From contig NZ_MTQM01000006.1 in the NCBI RefSeq assembly GCF_001984105.1, forward strand, positions 62,001 to 126,000: 64,000 nucleotides of DNA, read 5' to 3'. Position 1 is the stretch's first letter. Each line of letters starts with the position of its first letter. Source of the stretch: Microbacterium sp. CSI-V (lineage in GTDB: Bacteria; Actinomycetota; Actinomycetes; Actinomycetales; Microbacteriaceae). Shown piece by piece: positions 55,830 to 64,000 of the stretch. Made by a program: the position numbers and the translations under genes. The notes under the pieces were generated by a model that was not told the origin of the DNA, made no database searches, and saw only the letters and a list, made by a program, of their open reading frames with translations.

Positions 55830-57038
55830 GTGAGCGGCTTCTCAGGACATATCCCCGGAAGTCGGGCGTATCGCCGTCTTCTCGTGGGGCTGTTCTTCGG
55901 GGGCGTGGCGACGTTCGCGCAGCTGTACGCGACACAGGCCGTCCTCCCGCAGGTCGCCATCGACACAGGAAGTGATCCCGCGACTGCGGCTCTCACCGTG
56001 TCCGCATCCACTCTCGGGCTGGCCGTCGCCGTGCTTCCGTGGTCTCTGGTCGCGGACCGCGTCGGGCGGATCCCCGCGATGGCGATCGGCGTGATCGCGG
56101 CGACCCTCCTGGGTGCAGCCGCCGCGTTCTCGCAGGACATCACCGTGCTCCTCGCGCTGCGGCTCCTGGAAGGGGTCGCACTGGGAGCCGTGCCGGCCGT
56201 CGCTCTCGCGTACCTGAGCGAGGAGGTGAGCCCGCGGCATGTCGCGGCAGCCGCAGGTTCCTACATCGCCGGCACCACCGTGGGCGGACTGAGTGGTCGG
56301 CTCGTCTCCGGCCCGATCGGGGAGCTCGCCGGCTGGCGGTGGGGCGTGGCCGCGGTGATCCTCCTCTGCGCGGTGGCTGCCGCGATCTTCCTGACTCTCG
56401 TCCCGCCCGCACGGGGATTCGTTCCTGGTCGGGCGCGTGCGCTCCCCGGCCCCGCGGTCTTGGCGCGTCTTCGCGTGAATCTCCGTTCACGTGTCCAACT
56501 GGCCCTGTACGCCCAGGGGTTCCTCCTCATGGGCGCGTTCGTCGCGGTGTACAACTACCTCGGGTTCCATCTCGCGCAGCCCCCGTTCTCGCTGGCCCCC
56601 GCTGTCGTGACGCTGCTGTTCCTCGCCTACCTCGCCGGGACGGTGTCGTCGCCCCGCGCGGGCGCGGTGGCCGTCCGGCGCGGACGGTTCCCGGTCCTGG
56701 AAGCCTCGATCGGCATCACCGCGGCCGGTGCGGTTCTGATGGCGGTGCCGTCGACCTTCGTCGTCATCCTCGGGCTCATCGTGTTCACGGCGGGGTTCTT
56801 CGCTGCGCATGCCGTGGCATCCGGGTGGACTCCGGTTGCGGCGGTGCCCGAGGCGCGCGCGCAGGCGTCTTCGCTGTATTACCTCGGCTACTACGGCGGG
56901 TCCAGTCTGTTCGGCTGGCTGCTCGGCCTCGTCTTCAGCACGGTCGGGTGGACGTGGTTCATCGGCGCCGTCGTCGGCATGTGTGCGATCTCGGCAGCCG
57001 TCGCGTGGGTGGCTCTGCGTCCCGGTGGTGATCGGTGA
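55830..57038 (+). CDS. MFS transporter (YnfM/AraJ-like)
   Basis: A 402-residue transporter with about 12 membrane segments. LATQAVLPQVA-type segment one (TFAQLYATQAVLPQV), loop motif WSLVADRVGRIPAM and AGWRWGVAAVILL are those of the YnfM-like drug/metabolite branch of the MFS. GTG start with TAGGGT six bases upstream. It is transcribed away from the rrn terminators. The substrate is unknown. Confidence 0.87.
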   Translation: MSGFSGHIPGSRAYRRLLVGLFFGGVATFAQLYATQAVLPQVAIDTGSDPATAALTVSASTLGLAVAVLPWSLVADRVGRIPAMAIGVIAATLLGAAAAFSQDITVLLALRLLEGVALGAVPAVALAYLSEEVSPRHVAAAAGSYIAGTTVGGLSGRLVSGPIGELAGWRWGVAAVILLCAVAAAIFLTLVPPARGFVPGRARALPGPAVLARLRVNLRSRVQLALYAQGFLLMGAFVAVYNYLGFHLAQPPFSLAPAVVTLLFLAYLAGTVSSPRAGAVAVRRGRFPVLEASIGITAAGAVLMAVPSTFVVILGLIVFTAGFFAAHAVASGWTPVAAVPEARAQASSLYYLGYYGGSSLFGWLLGLVFSTVGWTWFIGAVVGMCAISAAVAWVALRPGGDR

Positions 57039-57127
57039 GGCGAGGTTCTGCCGACTCCGGGTCAATCCCTCACCACGATGTCGTTCATGACGACTACCGT
57101 CGGTACGACGACATGAGGAGGTCGCGA

Positions 57128-59419
57128 GTGGACGACGCCGACGAGCTGACGACAGCACGGACGCCGGAGGACGGTATCGACAGCAGCGCCACGGGCGACG
57201 ATGCCGGGGAGCCGGTCGCTGAGATCAGCTACGACGAACAGCGCTACCCGGCCCGCCCTCGACGTCTGCGTCCGCGCGAGCAGTTCCGGGGTGGCACGCT
57301 GCGGCGCTTCCTCACGGATCCCCGCAATGCGAACGGCGCGAATCCGTCGTACGTCGAATGGCTCGTGCGGCAGTCGATGCTGAAGGATGCCGACGTTCTG
57401 AGCCGACAGTTGTCGGGTCAGCCCTCGATGTGGCGGAACCCCTATGCGCGCCCCGACGCGCGTCGCGCGATCGAGTCCACCGACGTGTGGTTCACGGCCT
57501 ACCCGATCTCGCTCATGGCGCGCCCGGGGGAGTCCTTCCTCGACGCTCTGGGCGATGAGGCGCTGTGGGAGGCCTTTGAGTGGGTCGGGATCAACGGCAT
57601 CCACACCGGTCCGGTCAAGCGCGCGGGTGGAATCAGCGGGTGGCAGGAGACGCCCAGCGTCGATGGTCACTTCGACCGCATCAGCACGCAGATCGACCCG
57701 GAGTTCGGTGACGAGAACGCCTTCCGTCGTATCGCCGACATGGCCGATGCGCACGGCGGAAGCGTGATCGACGACATCGTGCCGGGACACACCGGCAAGG
57801 GCGCCGACTTCCGGCTGGCGGAGATGGCCTACAAGGACTACCCCGGGATCTACCACATGGTCGAGATCCCGCGCGAGGACTGGGGGCTCCTGCCCGAGGT
57901 GCCCGCGGGCCGCGACTCGGTCAACCTCGACGCCGAGACGGAGCGCGAGCTCAGCGCCCGCGGATACATCATCGGCGAGCTCCAGCGCGTCATCTTCTTC
58001 ACTCCCGGGGTCAAGGAGACGAACTGGAGTGCCACCGCACCCGTCGTCGGCACGGACGGACTCGAGCGCCGCTGGGTGTACCTCCACTACTTCAAGGAGG
58101 GGCAGCCCTCGATCAACTGGCTGGATCCCACCTTCGCCGGTATGCGCCTGGTGATCGGTGACGCGCTCCACTCGCTGGGCGATCTCGGCACGAGCGCGTT
58201 GCGCCTGGACGCGAACGGGTTCCTCGGCGTCGAGAAGAGCGCAGAGGGGCTGCCGGCGTGGTCGGAGGGCCATCCGCTCTCGCACGCCGCGAACCACATC
58301 ATCGCGGGCATGGTGCGCAAGGTCGGCGGCTTCACGTTCCAGGAGCTGAACCTGACGATGGAGGACATCCGGGACACCGGGGCCGTCGGGGCCGATCTGT
58401 CGTACGACTTCGTGACGCGCCCCGGGTACCACCACGCCCTCGCGACGGCGAACACCGAGTTCCTGCGGCTCGCGCTCACGACGGCGCTCGAGACCGGCGT
58501 CGAGCCCGTGCAACTGGTCCACGGCATGCAGAACCACGACGAGCTGACGTACGAGCTGGTGCACTGGGCCACGACGCACCGCGACACCGTCTACCCGTTC
58601 CGCCACGGCGAGTCGACCGGCGGGGAGATCGCGGAGACCGTGCGGGCCGAACTCACGCAGGCCCTGACCGTCGACGCCGACTACAACCTCGTCTTCACGC
58701 AGAACGGCATCGCCTGCACGACGGCGTCCCTGATCGCCGCGACGCAGGGCAAGGCCACCCTGGACGACATCACCGAGGCCGACGTCCCCGCGATCCGCGA
58801 CGCTCACCTGCTGCTCGCGAAGTACAACTCGTGGCAGCCCGGTGTCTTCGCGCTCTCGGGGTGGGACCTCACCGGGTCGCTCACCGTTCCCGCCGAAGAG
58901 GTGCGTCACCTGATCTCCTCCGGTGACACCCGGTGGATCGAGCGCGGAGCCCACGATCTTCTCGACGTGGCACCCGACGCGTCCACTTCCGCCTCGGGGA
59001 TGCCGCGCGCGCGGTCGCTCTACGGATCGCTCGCCCGGCAGCAGGCCGATCCCGACTCCTTCCTCGCCGGTCTCCGCGACATCCTGCGGATCCGCAGTGA
59101 GAACGAGATCGCCGTGGCCTCCCAGGTCGACATCCCGCAGGTCGGGCACCCCAGCATGCTCGTGATGGTGCACCGGCTGGACGGCGGCGACCGCCGCCTC
59201 GAGGATGCGCCGCTGCAGATCACCGTGCTCAACTTCTCCGGCGAGAGCATCGAGGGAACCGTGCGTTCGGAGTGGCTCGTTCCTCAGAGCACCGCCGTGG
59301 ATGCCGCGACGGGCGACGTCGTCGGCCGGGTCGATGAGCTGCAGAGCTTCGCACTCGAGCTGGGCCCGTACGCCGGGCTCTTTCTCCGGCTGCAGGGGCC
59401 CGACGCCGCGGAGGACTAG
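57128..59419 (+). CDS. GH13-like alpha-amylase family enzyme (trehalose-synthase-like), atypical
   Basis: A 763-residue protein with an alpha-amylase-type barrel: SVIDDIVPGHTGKG, ALRLDANGFLGVE (nucleophile Asp), GGFTFQELNLTME (acid/base Glu) and VHGMQNHDELTYE (H-D). A C-terminal all-beta domain starts near residue 690 (LQITVLNFSGESIEGTV). It lacks the usual amylase start motif, and much of the N-terminal region is unfamiliar; it is annotated in relatives as trehalose-synthase-like. GTG 57128 is chosen for the AGGAGG seven bases upstream. It probably interconverts or transfers alpha-glucans. Confidence 0.75.
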   Translation: MDDADELTTARTPEDGIDSSATGDDAGEPVAEISYDEQRYPARPRRLRPREQFRGGTLRRFLTDPRNANGANPSYVEWLVRQSMLKDADVLSRQLSGQPSMWRNPYARPDARRAIESTDVWFTAYPISLMARPGESFLDALGDEALWEAFEWVGINGIHTGPVKRAGGISGWQETPSVDGHFDRISTQIDPEFGDENAFRRIADMADAHGGSVIDDIVPGHTGKGADFRLAEMAYKDYPGIYHMVEIPREDWGLLPEVPAGRDSVNLDAETERELSARGYIIGELQRVIFFTPGVKETNWSATAPVVGTDGLERRWVYLHYFKEGQPSINWLDPTFAGMRLVIGDALHSLGDLGTSALRLDANGFLGVEKSAEGLPAWSEGHPLSHAANHIIAGMVRKVGGFTFQELNLTMEDIRDTGAVGADLSYDFVTRPGYHHALATANTEFLRLALTTALETGVEPVQLVHGMQNHDELTYELVHWATTHRDTVYPFRHGESTGGEIAETVRAELTQALTVDADYNLVFTQNGIACTTASLIAATQGKATLDDITEADVPAIRDAHLLLAKYNSWQPGVFALSGWDLTGSLTVPAEEVRHLISSGDTRWIERGAHDLLDVAPDASTSASGMPRARSLYGSLARQQADPDSFLAGLRDILRIRSENEIAVASQVDIPQVGHPSMLVMVHRLDGGDRRLEDAPLQITVLNFSGESIEGTVRSEWLVPQSTAVDAATGDVVGRVDELQSFALELGPYAGLFLRLQGPDAAED

Positions 59420-59458
59420 CGGACGGTCGTGTCGGAGGTCGTGCGTACGCTTCGGCGT

Positions 59459-60013
59459 GTGAACGAATCGGTCCGATGTCTCGTGCCCGGATGCGGCGAC
59501 GCCGTCGCGCCGGACGCGCCGCTCGGTCTGTGCGGTGAGCACCTGATGACCGCGGCGGAGTGGGTCGGCCGCCGTGACGGCGTCGCCGATGTCCTGCCCA
59601 CGCCGTGTCTCCTCTGCGGCTCACGGTTGGGTGTCCGCTGGCCGAGCGGCTGGCTGTGCGCCGTGTGCGAATGGCGGCACGGCGAGCCCGTGGACGGCGA
59701 GCTGCCCCCGCCCCGCATCGACGTGGTCTACTACCTGCGTTTCCGTGATCGCGTGAAGATCGGTACGAGCGCCCGGCCGCGGCAGCGACTGCGGGCGATC
59801 CGTCACGACGAGCTCCTCGCATTCGAACGGGGCGACCGGTCGGTGGAGCGGCGGCGCCATGCGCAGTTCGCCGCCGAGCGGTTCGGCGGATCGGAGTGGT
59901 TCGCCCGTACCGACGTCCTCGACGCCCACATCGCCGCCCTCTCCGACGGCGTGGACGATCCCTGGGACCTGTTCGCGCGGTGGACGAGCGAGGCCTTCGC
60001 GCGGCAGGGCTGA
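59459..60013 (+). CDS. GIY-YIG/T5orf172-like nuclease-fold protein with zinc-binding N-terminus
   Basis: A 184-residue protein. The N-terminal half has two cysteine-rich sites (CLVPGCGD ... LCGEHL; PCLLCGSRLG ... LCAVCEWRHG), likely zinc fingers. The C-terminal half reads VVYYLRFRDRVKIGTSARPRQRLRAI, the GIY-YIG/T5orf172 start with a conserved arginine, and ends with a glutamate-poor helix (ERRRHAQFAAERFGGSEWF). It may bind or cut DNA. The start is uncertain: GTG 59429 and GTG 59441 are alternatives; 59459 has TACGCT at about four bases. Confidence 0.75.
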   Translation: MNESVRCLVPGCGDAVAPDAPLGLCGEHLMTAAEWVGRRDGVADVLPTPCLLCGSRLGVRWPSGWLCAVCEWRHGEPVDGELPPPRIDVVYYLRFRDRVKIGTSARPRQRLRAIRHDELLAFERGDRSVERRRHAQFAAERFGGSEWFARTDVLDAHIAALSDGVDDPWDLFARWTSEAFARQG

Positions 60014-60084
60014 CCGGCCGCGCGTCACAGGGGACTCAAAGCCCGCGGTCCTAGCGTGATGTCCCCAGCCACAGGGAGGCACTC

Positions 60085-60756
60085 ATGGGTTTCCTCGATC
60101 GACTCTTCGGCGGCGGCGAGGATCAGCGTCGCCCGTCGTCGATCCCGACGCCGTCGGCATCCGGGTCCGCGAGCGGTACCCGCGACGCCGAGGGGCGCTA
60201 CGCCCCGCCGCCCCCGCCCGGCGCCGCCGGCCCGGCATCCGACCCGGCGGGCGACGACGCACAGGCGCTGGAGCGGTATCGCTACCTCCTGCGGACGGCG
60301 CCGCCCGAAACCGTCGAGCAGGTTCACGCCGAGGCGTTCGCCCGGCTGACGCCCGGCCAGAGGCAGCAGGTCCTGCACGAGCTCTCTTCCGGGCTCCCGG
60401 CGTCGGAACGGCCGGTCGGCGACGACCCGGCCTCGCTGGCCCGCGCGGCGACACGGGCGGAGTACACGCGTCCGGGGTTCATGGAGCGCACGTTCGGCGG
60501 ACGCTCCTTCGGTGGCGGTGGGGGAGCACCGGGGTTCGGATCTATGCTCGGCGCCTCGATGCTCGGAACGATCGGCGGCTACGTGATCGGGTCCGCGCTG
60601 GTCGGAGCGTTGTTCGACCCGGGATACGCCGCCGGCTTCGAGGACGGGGTGGCGGCCGACAGCGGCGATGCGGCATCCTTCGACGATCCGGGTGCATCCG
60701 ACGTCGGGGGATTCGGGGATTTCGGCGGGGATTTCGGCGGAGACTTCGGATTCTGA
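60085..60756 (+). CDS. Hypothetical protein with Gly-rich tail
   Basis: A 223-residue protein: a short N-terminus MGFLDRLFGGGED, a Pro/Ala-rich linker, a helical domain (about 52-110, ALERYRYLLRTAPPETVEQVH), one hydrophobic segment GSMLGASMLGTIGGYVIGSALVGALF, and a C-terminal Asp/Gly/Phe-rich repeat (GGFGDFGGDFGGDFGF). It resembles actinobacterial proteins sometimes labelled as cation-transport accessory. AGGGAGGC precedes the ATG. Confidence 0.7.
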   Translation: MGFLDRLFGGGEDQRRPSSIPTPSASGSASGTRDAEGRYAPPPPPGAAGPASDPAGDDAQALERYRYLLRTAPPETVEQVHAEAFARLTPGQRQQVLHELSSGLPASERPVGDDPASLARAATRAEYTRPGFMERTFGGRSFGGGGGAPGFGSMLGASMLGTIGGYVIGSALVGALFDPGYAAGFEDGVAADSGDAASFDDPGASDVGGFGDFGGDFGGDFGF

Positions 60757-60867
60757 CGCCGCAGCCGCGGGCCGTCCCGCCGCGCGCTCGGGGGCGGAGG
60801 GTCGACTCCTCCCGCGTGCCGCGTGGGGATCGCGCGTGCGGGGGTCCTGCGCGCTAGGGTCGAGGCC

Positions 60868-62499
60868 ATGTCCGGCCCGTCGCCGAGCGAGCGGCTCGGT
60901 CTCCACCGCAGCCTGCTGACCAGTCAGCTGCTGCAGGCGGCCGCCACGGTACTCGCGGCCGTGGCGACACTCGTCCTCGGGCAGATCGAGGACGTGACGC
61001 TGTTCGTGGCGGGTGCCGGGATGATCTTCGTGTGCGCGGGGATCGTCGTCCTCTCGCCCCGGGACGATCTGCCGTCGTGGCTGATCCTCGTCGCTCCGGT
61101 CGTCGACGTCGCCGCGATCGGGCTCATGCGCCAGAGCGCCCCGGTTGCGGGCATCGGACTGCTGTGGGCCTTCCCGGCCATCTGGATCGGCTCGGCCTTC
61201 GGGGTGCGCGGGGTCGTGGGCGTGACGGCGACCGTGTCGGCCATCATCGCCTATCAGACATTCGACGGGTCGCAGCGCGTCGCGGCGTCGACCTTCGTGC
61301 TCCCGTTCACGCTCGCCGCGCTGGCGACGATGTCGCACTTCGCAGCCAAGCGGACCCGTGCGCAGCGAGCCCTGCTCGAGAAGCAGTCGGCGGAGCTGCG
61401 GCGTTCGCTCGAGCGGTCCCGTCGGCAGGAGGACCTGGTCACCGAAGTGCTCGACGCGGTCGACTTCGGCGTCATCCGCATCACCGCGGAGGGCGAGTAC
61501 TCGGTGAGCAACGAGGCGCACGCACGGCTGCAGGCCGGAGCGGGATCGCTCGGCCCCGCGCCGGCGGTGTACGCCGCAGACGGCATCACCCCGCTCGTCG
61601 CGAGCGAGACGCCGTTCGCGCGCGCTCGCGCCGGGGAGGCATTCGAGGGGGAGCTCGTCTGGTTCGGGATGCCGGGCGACGACCGCCGCGCTCTGAACGT
61701 GACGGCGCGGCACCTCCCCGCGCGCGACGGCGTCGGCGCGGGCACCGTCGTCGTCTCGCGCGATGTGACGGCCGAGGAACTGGCGCTCCGAGCCCGCGAG
61801 GACCTGGTGGCGAGCGTCTCGCACGAGCTGCGCACGCCCCTCACCTCGATCATCGGCTACCTCGAACTCGCCCTCGACGACGATGCCCTGGCGGGCGCGA
61901 CGCGTGAGCAACTGGAGATCGCCGAGCGCAACGCCACGCGTCTTCGCGAACTGGTGGCCGACATCCTCGCGATGTCGGCGGCCTCCCGGCACGGGGTCGG
62001 GTTCGCGCTCGAACCGGCCGCGACCGACGTCGCCGACATCGTCGCGAGTGCCGTCACCTCGGTGGCGCCGCGCGCGGCGGCGCACGGCATCCGGGTCGAC
62101 GCCTCCGGTGTGCGTTCCTGCCCGGCCGTCGTCGACGCGCACCGTCTGCGGCAAGTCGTCGACAACCTCCTGTCCAACGCCGTGAAGTACAACACCAGCG
62201 GCGGGGTCGTGCTCGTCTCCGTCGCGCGCGAGGCCGACACCGTCCTCATCACGGTCGCCGACGACGGGCCCGGAATCTCGCCGAGCGAGCAGGGGCGCAT
62301 CTTCGAGCGCTTCTTCCGCGCGGACACCGTGCGCAACTCCAGCGTCCACGGCAGCGGCCTGGGCCTGGCGATCAGCCGGGACATCGCGCGTGCCCACGGC
62401 GGCGACATCACGATGACGACCGAGCCCGGGGCAGGGTCGGTCTTCACCGTGCATCTGCCGCAGAAGGAAGGAGCGGCGTCATGGTCTTCGACGTCCTGA
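60868..62499 (+). CDS. Membrane histidine kinase with PAS-like domain
   Basis: A 543-residue kinase: six hydrophobic segments in the first 165 residues, a linker coiled coil, a PAS-like domain (about 190-300), then H-box LVASVSHELRTPLTSIIGY, N-box VVDNLLSNAVKYN, G1 ADDGPGISPSEQ and G2 GSGLGLAISRDIARAHGG. TAGGGT seven bases before the ATG indicates a leaderless transcript. It overlaps the next gene by 19 bp. The ligand is unknown; a receiver protein lies just downstream on the other strand. Confidence 0.92.
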   Translation: MSGPSPSERLGLHRSLLTSQLLQAAATVLAAVATLVLGQIEDVTLFVAGAGMIFVCAGIVVLSPRDDLPSWLILVAPVVDVAAIGLMRQSAPVAGIGLLWAFPAIWIGSAFGVRGVVGVTATVSAIIAYQTFDGSQRVAASTFVLPFTLAALATMSHFAAKRTRAQRALLEKQSAELRRSLERSRRQEDLVTEVLDAVDFGVIRITAEGEYSVSNEAHARLQAGAGSLGPAPAVYAADGITPLVASETPFARARAGEAFEGELVWFGMPGDDRRALNVTARHLPARDGVGAGTVVVSRDVTAEELALRAREDLVASVSHELRTPLTSIIGYLELALDDDALAGATREQLEIAERNATRLRELVADILAMSAASRHGVGFALEPAATDVADIVASAVTSVAPRAAAHGIRVDASGVRSCPAVVDAHRLRQVVDNLLSNAVKYNTSGGVVLVSVAREADTVLITVADDGPGISPSEQGRIFERFFRADTVRNSSVHGSGLGLAISRDIARAHGGDITMTTEPGAGSVFTVHLPQKEGAASWSSTS

Positions 62500-63644
62500 G
62501 CCTGCAGACGGCCTCGTCCCTCGTCATCCTGGTGTCGGCCGTGCTGTACCTGCTCGACACCCTCATGCTGCGCGACGCTCTCCCGGGGCGGCTCTGGGCG
62601 ACGGCCTTCCTCGCCGGGGTCTTCTCCGCGGTGTGCTACCTGGTGTGGGTCTCGGTGCCCGGGGCTTTCGTCGCCCTCGCCCTCGGCAACGGGGCGTTCG
62701 TCGCGGCGACGGCGTTCATCTGGCTGGGCAGTGTGGCCTTCAACGGGCGACCGCTGCGGATCCCGCTCATCATCACCGCGGTCGGTCTCGCCGTCGTCGT
62801 GGTGCTCGCCCTCGTCGACGGGCCTTCGGCGGGCGACTGGGCGGGAGCGGTGGCCCTGTTCCTCGCCAATGCGCTGTTCGCCGTGCTCGGGGCGATCGAG
62901 ACGCGACGCGGCGCCATCGGACGACGATGGAGCGCGGCGGCTCTGACGACGATCCTGGCCATCGAGGCCGCCTGGTTCTTCGTCCGCACGATCGTGTTCG
63001 TGTCCCAGGGCCCGGACAGCCCGGTATTCCTGACCTACTTCGGTACCAGCGTCTCCGCCTTCCTCACGATGTCCCTCGTGGTGGCCGCCGTCGTGGTCAC
63101 CTCCGTCCTGCGCACGAGCGAATCCGCCCTGCGCGGCAACCCCGAGACGCGACAGCTCATCGTCGACCGCAACGGAGTCCTGCTCCGCGAGTCGTTCGGT
63201 GCGGTCCTCACCATCCTCGTGGCGCGCGCCCGAGCAGCCGGAGAAGACCTGTGCGTCATCGGCATCCGGGTGGACGATCTGCGGCGGGTGGCCACCGCCT
63301 TCGGTCCCGAAGAGGCGGAGGAGATGGCGCGGGCGTTCCGCGCGTCCGTGCGGCGGCACGCCCCGACGATGGCACTCGTGGGGGAGACGGACGCGACCGG
63401 CCTCGCGGTCGCCTTCTCGACGGCGGGGGCCACCGACCATCGACGGATCGTCCGTGTGCTTCACGAGCGGCTCGTCGCCGACCTCTCGGACCTCGGGACC
63501 TCCGTCGTGCCGGTGGTGGGGATCGGCGTGGCGCTCGCCTCTGTCGACGGCGCGGACGGTCCGATCCTCGTCGACCGAGCGGATGCGAACGCGAGCCACG
63601 CCGCGTCGACGGGCGAGCAGCCCTTCGGCCTCGCGACCGACTGA
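62481..63644 (+). CDS. Membrane protein with degenerate GGDEF domain
   Basis: A 387-residue protein: seven or eight membrane segments (residues 9-215), then a cytosolic domain with the length and pattern of a GGDEF domain (VIGIRVDDLRRVATAFGPEEAEEMARAFRASVRR). The motif itself is missing: LVGETDATGLAVAF stands where RYGGDEFxVLL would be. It is unlikely to make c-di-GMP; it may be a pseudo-cyclase scaffold or bind nucleotide. It overlaps the kinase gene by 19 bp, so both belong to one signalling unit. Confidence 0.8.
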   Translation: MVFDVLSLQTASSLVILVSAVLYLLDTLMLRDALPGRLWATAFLAGVFSAVCYLVWVSVPGAFVALALGNGAFVAATAFIWLGSVAFNGRPLRIPLIITAVGLAVVVVLALVDGPSAGDWAGAVALFLANALFAVLGAIETRRGAIGRRWSAAALTTILAIEAAWFFVRTIVFVSQGPDSPVFLTYFGTSVSAFLTMSLVVAAVVVTSVLRTSESALRGNPETRQLIVDRNGVLLRESFGAVLTILVARARAAGEDLCVIGIRVDDLRRVATAFGPEEAEEMARAFRASVRRHAPTMALVGETDATGLAVAFSTAGATDHRRIVRVLHERLVADLSDLGTSVVPVVGIGVALASVDGADGPILVDRADANASHAASTGEQPFGLATD

Positions 63645-63655
63645 GGGCGGGGCGA

Positions 63656-64000
63656 TCAGTCCTCGTCGTCCGCGGACACGAGGGCGTGCACACGGGCGCG
63701 GAGCTCACGAGGGCGGAACGGCTTCGTGAGGTAGTCGTCGGCGCCGGCCTCGCGCGCGAGCCGTTCTTCCGTGGCATCCACTCGGGCGCTCACCATGAGG
63801 ATGCGCGTCGTGCTGAACTCCCGGATGCGCCGAGCCGTCTCGAAACCGTCGAGTCCGGGCATGCTGACATCGAGCGTGGTGACCGCGGGGTCGGTGCGCC
63901 GGACCGTCTCGATGCCGGTGAGACCGTCGACGGCGGTGTGCACGACGAAGCCCACCGGTTCGAGGGTCGCCGTGAGCAGCGAGCGGATGTCGACGTCGTC
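63656..64000 (-). CDS. Single-domain response regulator (partial, cut by window end)
   Basis: The last 114 residues of a receiver domain: DDVDIRSLLTATLEPVGF continues from outside the window, then the phospho-acceptor Asp in VTTLDVSMPGLDGFETARRIRE, the conserved Ser of MVSARVD, and the KPF lysine in YLTKPFRPRELRARVHALV, ending DDED. No DNA-binding domain follows, so it acts through protein contacts. It is convergent with the kinase/GGDEF-like pair and is probably part of the same pathway. Confidence 0.9.
   Translation of the reverse strand, partial: DDVDIRSLLTATLEPVGFVVHTAVDGLTGIETVRRTDPAVTTLDVSMPGLDGFETARRIREFSTTRILMVSARVDATEERLAREAGADDYLTKPFRPRELRARVHALVSADDED

Overview
This is a GC-rich actinobacterial chromosome segment. 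The 16S rRNA gene, the family content and the promoter style point to the Microbacteriaceae, most likely Microbacterium. I see no phage, transposon, plasmid or CRISPR signature. The window reads as a core chromosome with a few accessory operons. Genes are packed on both strands, with many ATGA/GTGA start-stop overlaps and some tail-to-tail overlaps of up to 48 bp. Many genes have a TASSST -10 box only 6-9 nt before the start codon, so leaderless transcription looks common.

Region by region. 1-11250: small oxidoreductases; a frameshifted LON-domain gene; a FUSC transporter; a divergent HxlR regulator/quinone-oxidoreductase pair; a YidC paralog; ACT-domain, phosphodiesterase and fatty-acid desaturase genes. 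11250-16650: cold-shock protein with an unusual upstream open frame, DUF2256 plus cryptochrome/photolyase-like gene, stress protein, catalase. 16650-25050: glycosyltransferase/EEP/membrane operon, TrhO, peptidases, acetyltransferase, FAD enzyme, kinase-like ATPase. 25050-29700: lipoprotein, MerR-controlled carboxymuconolactone decarboxylase, GntR, MsrA/MsrB, SDR. 29700-34500: transmembrane flavin reductase, FMN-binding protein and ApbE next to a two-component system. 34500-40813: NUDIX, Pgi, a wall-active secreted protein under a probable MtrA box, PadR, and a UbiB-family kinase. 40814-44303: a 39-bp tandem repeat, then a four-gene operon with a COG1964-type radical SAM enzyme and an Lgt-like protein. 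44380-49840: second wall-active paralog, drug-efflux MFS with TetR, rpsA. 49840-55790: complete rrn operon (16S-23S-5S, no spacer tRNA) ending in strong terminators. 55800-64000: MFS, GH13-like enzyme, GIY-YIG protein, and a signalling cluster (membrane histidine kinase, membrane protein with degenerate GGDEF, receiver protein cut by the window edge).

The best candidate for an undescribed system is the operon at 41013-44291. Its radical SAM protein has the cysteine layout of the family that includes the archaeal tetraether lipid synthase. Its partner resembles prolipoprotein diacylglyceryl transferase but lacks that enzyme's conserved histidine. Two small membrane proteins complete it. Together they suggest an uncharacterised lipid or lipoprotein modification. 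Also notable are a heptamer, GGATGCC/GGCATCC, found about 110 times by eye; a photolyase-like protein without the Fe-S cysteines of its family; and a desaturase that appears to start at AUC.
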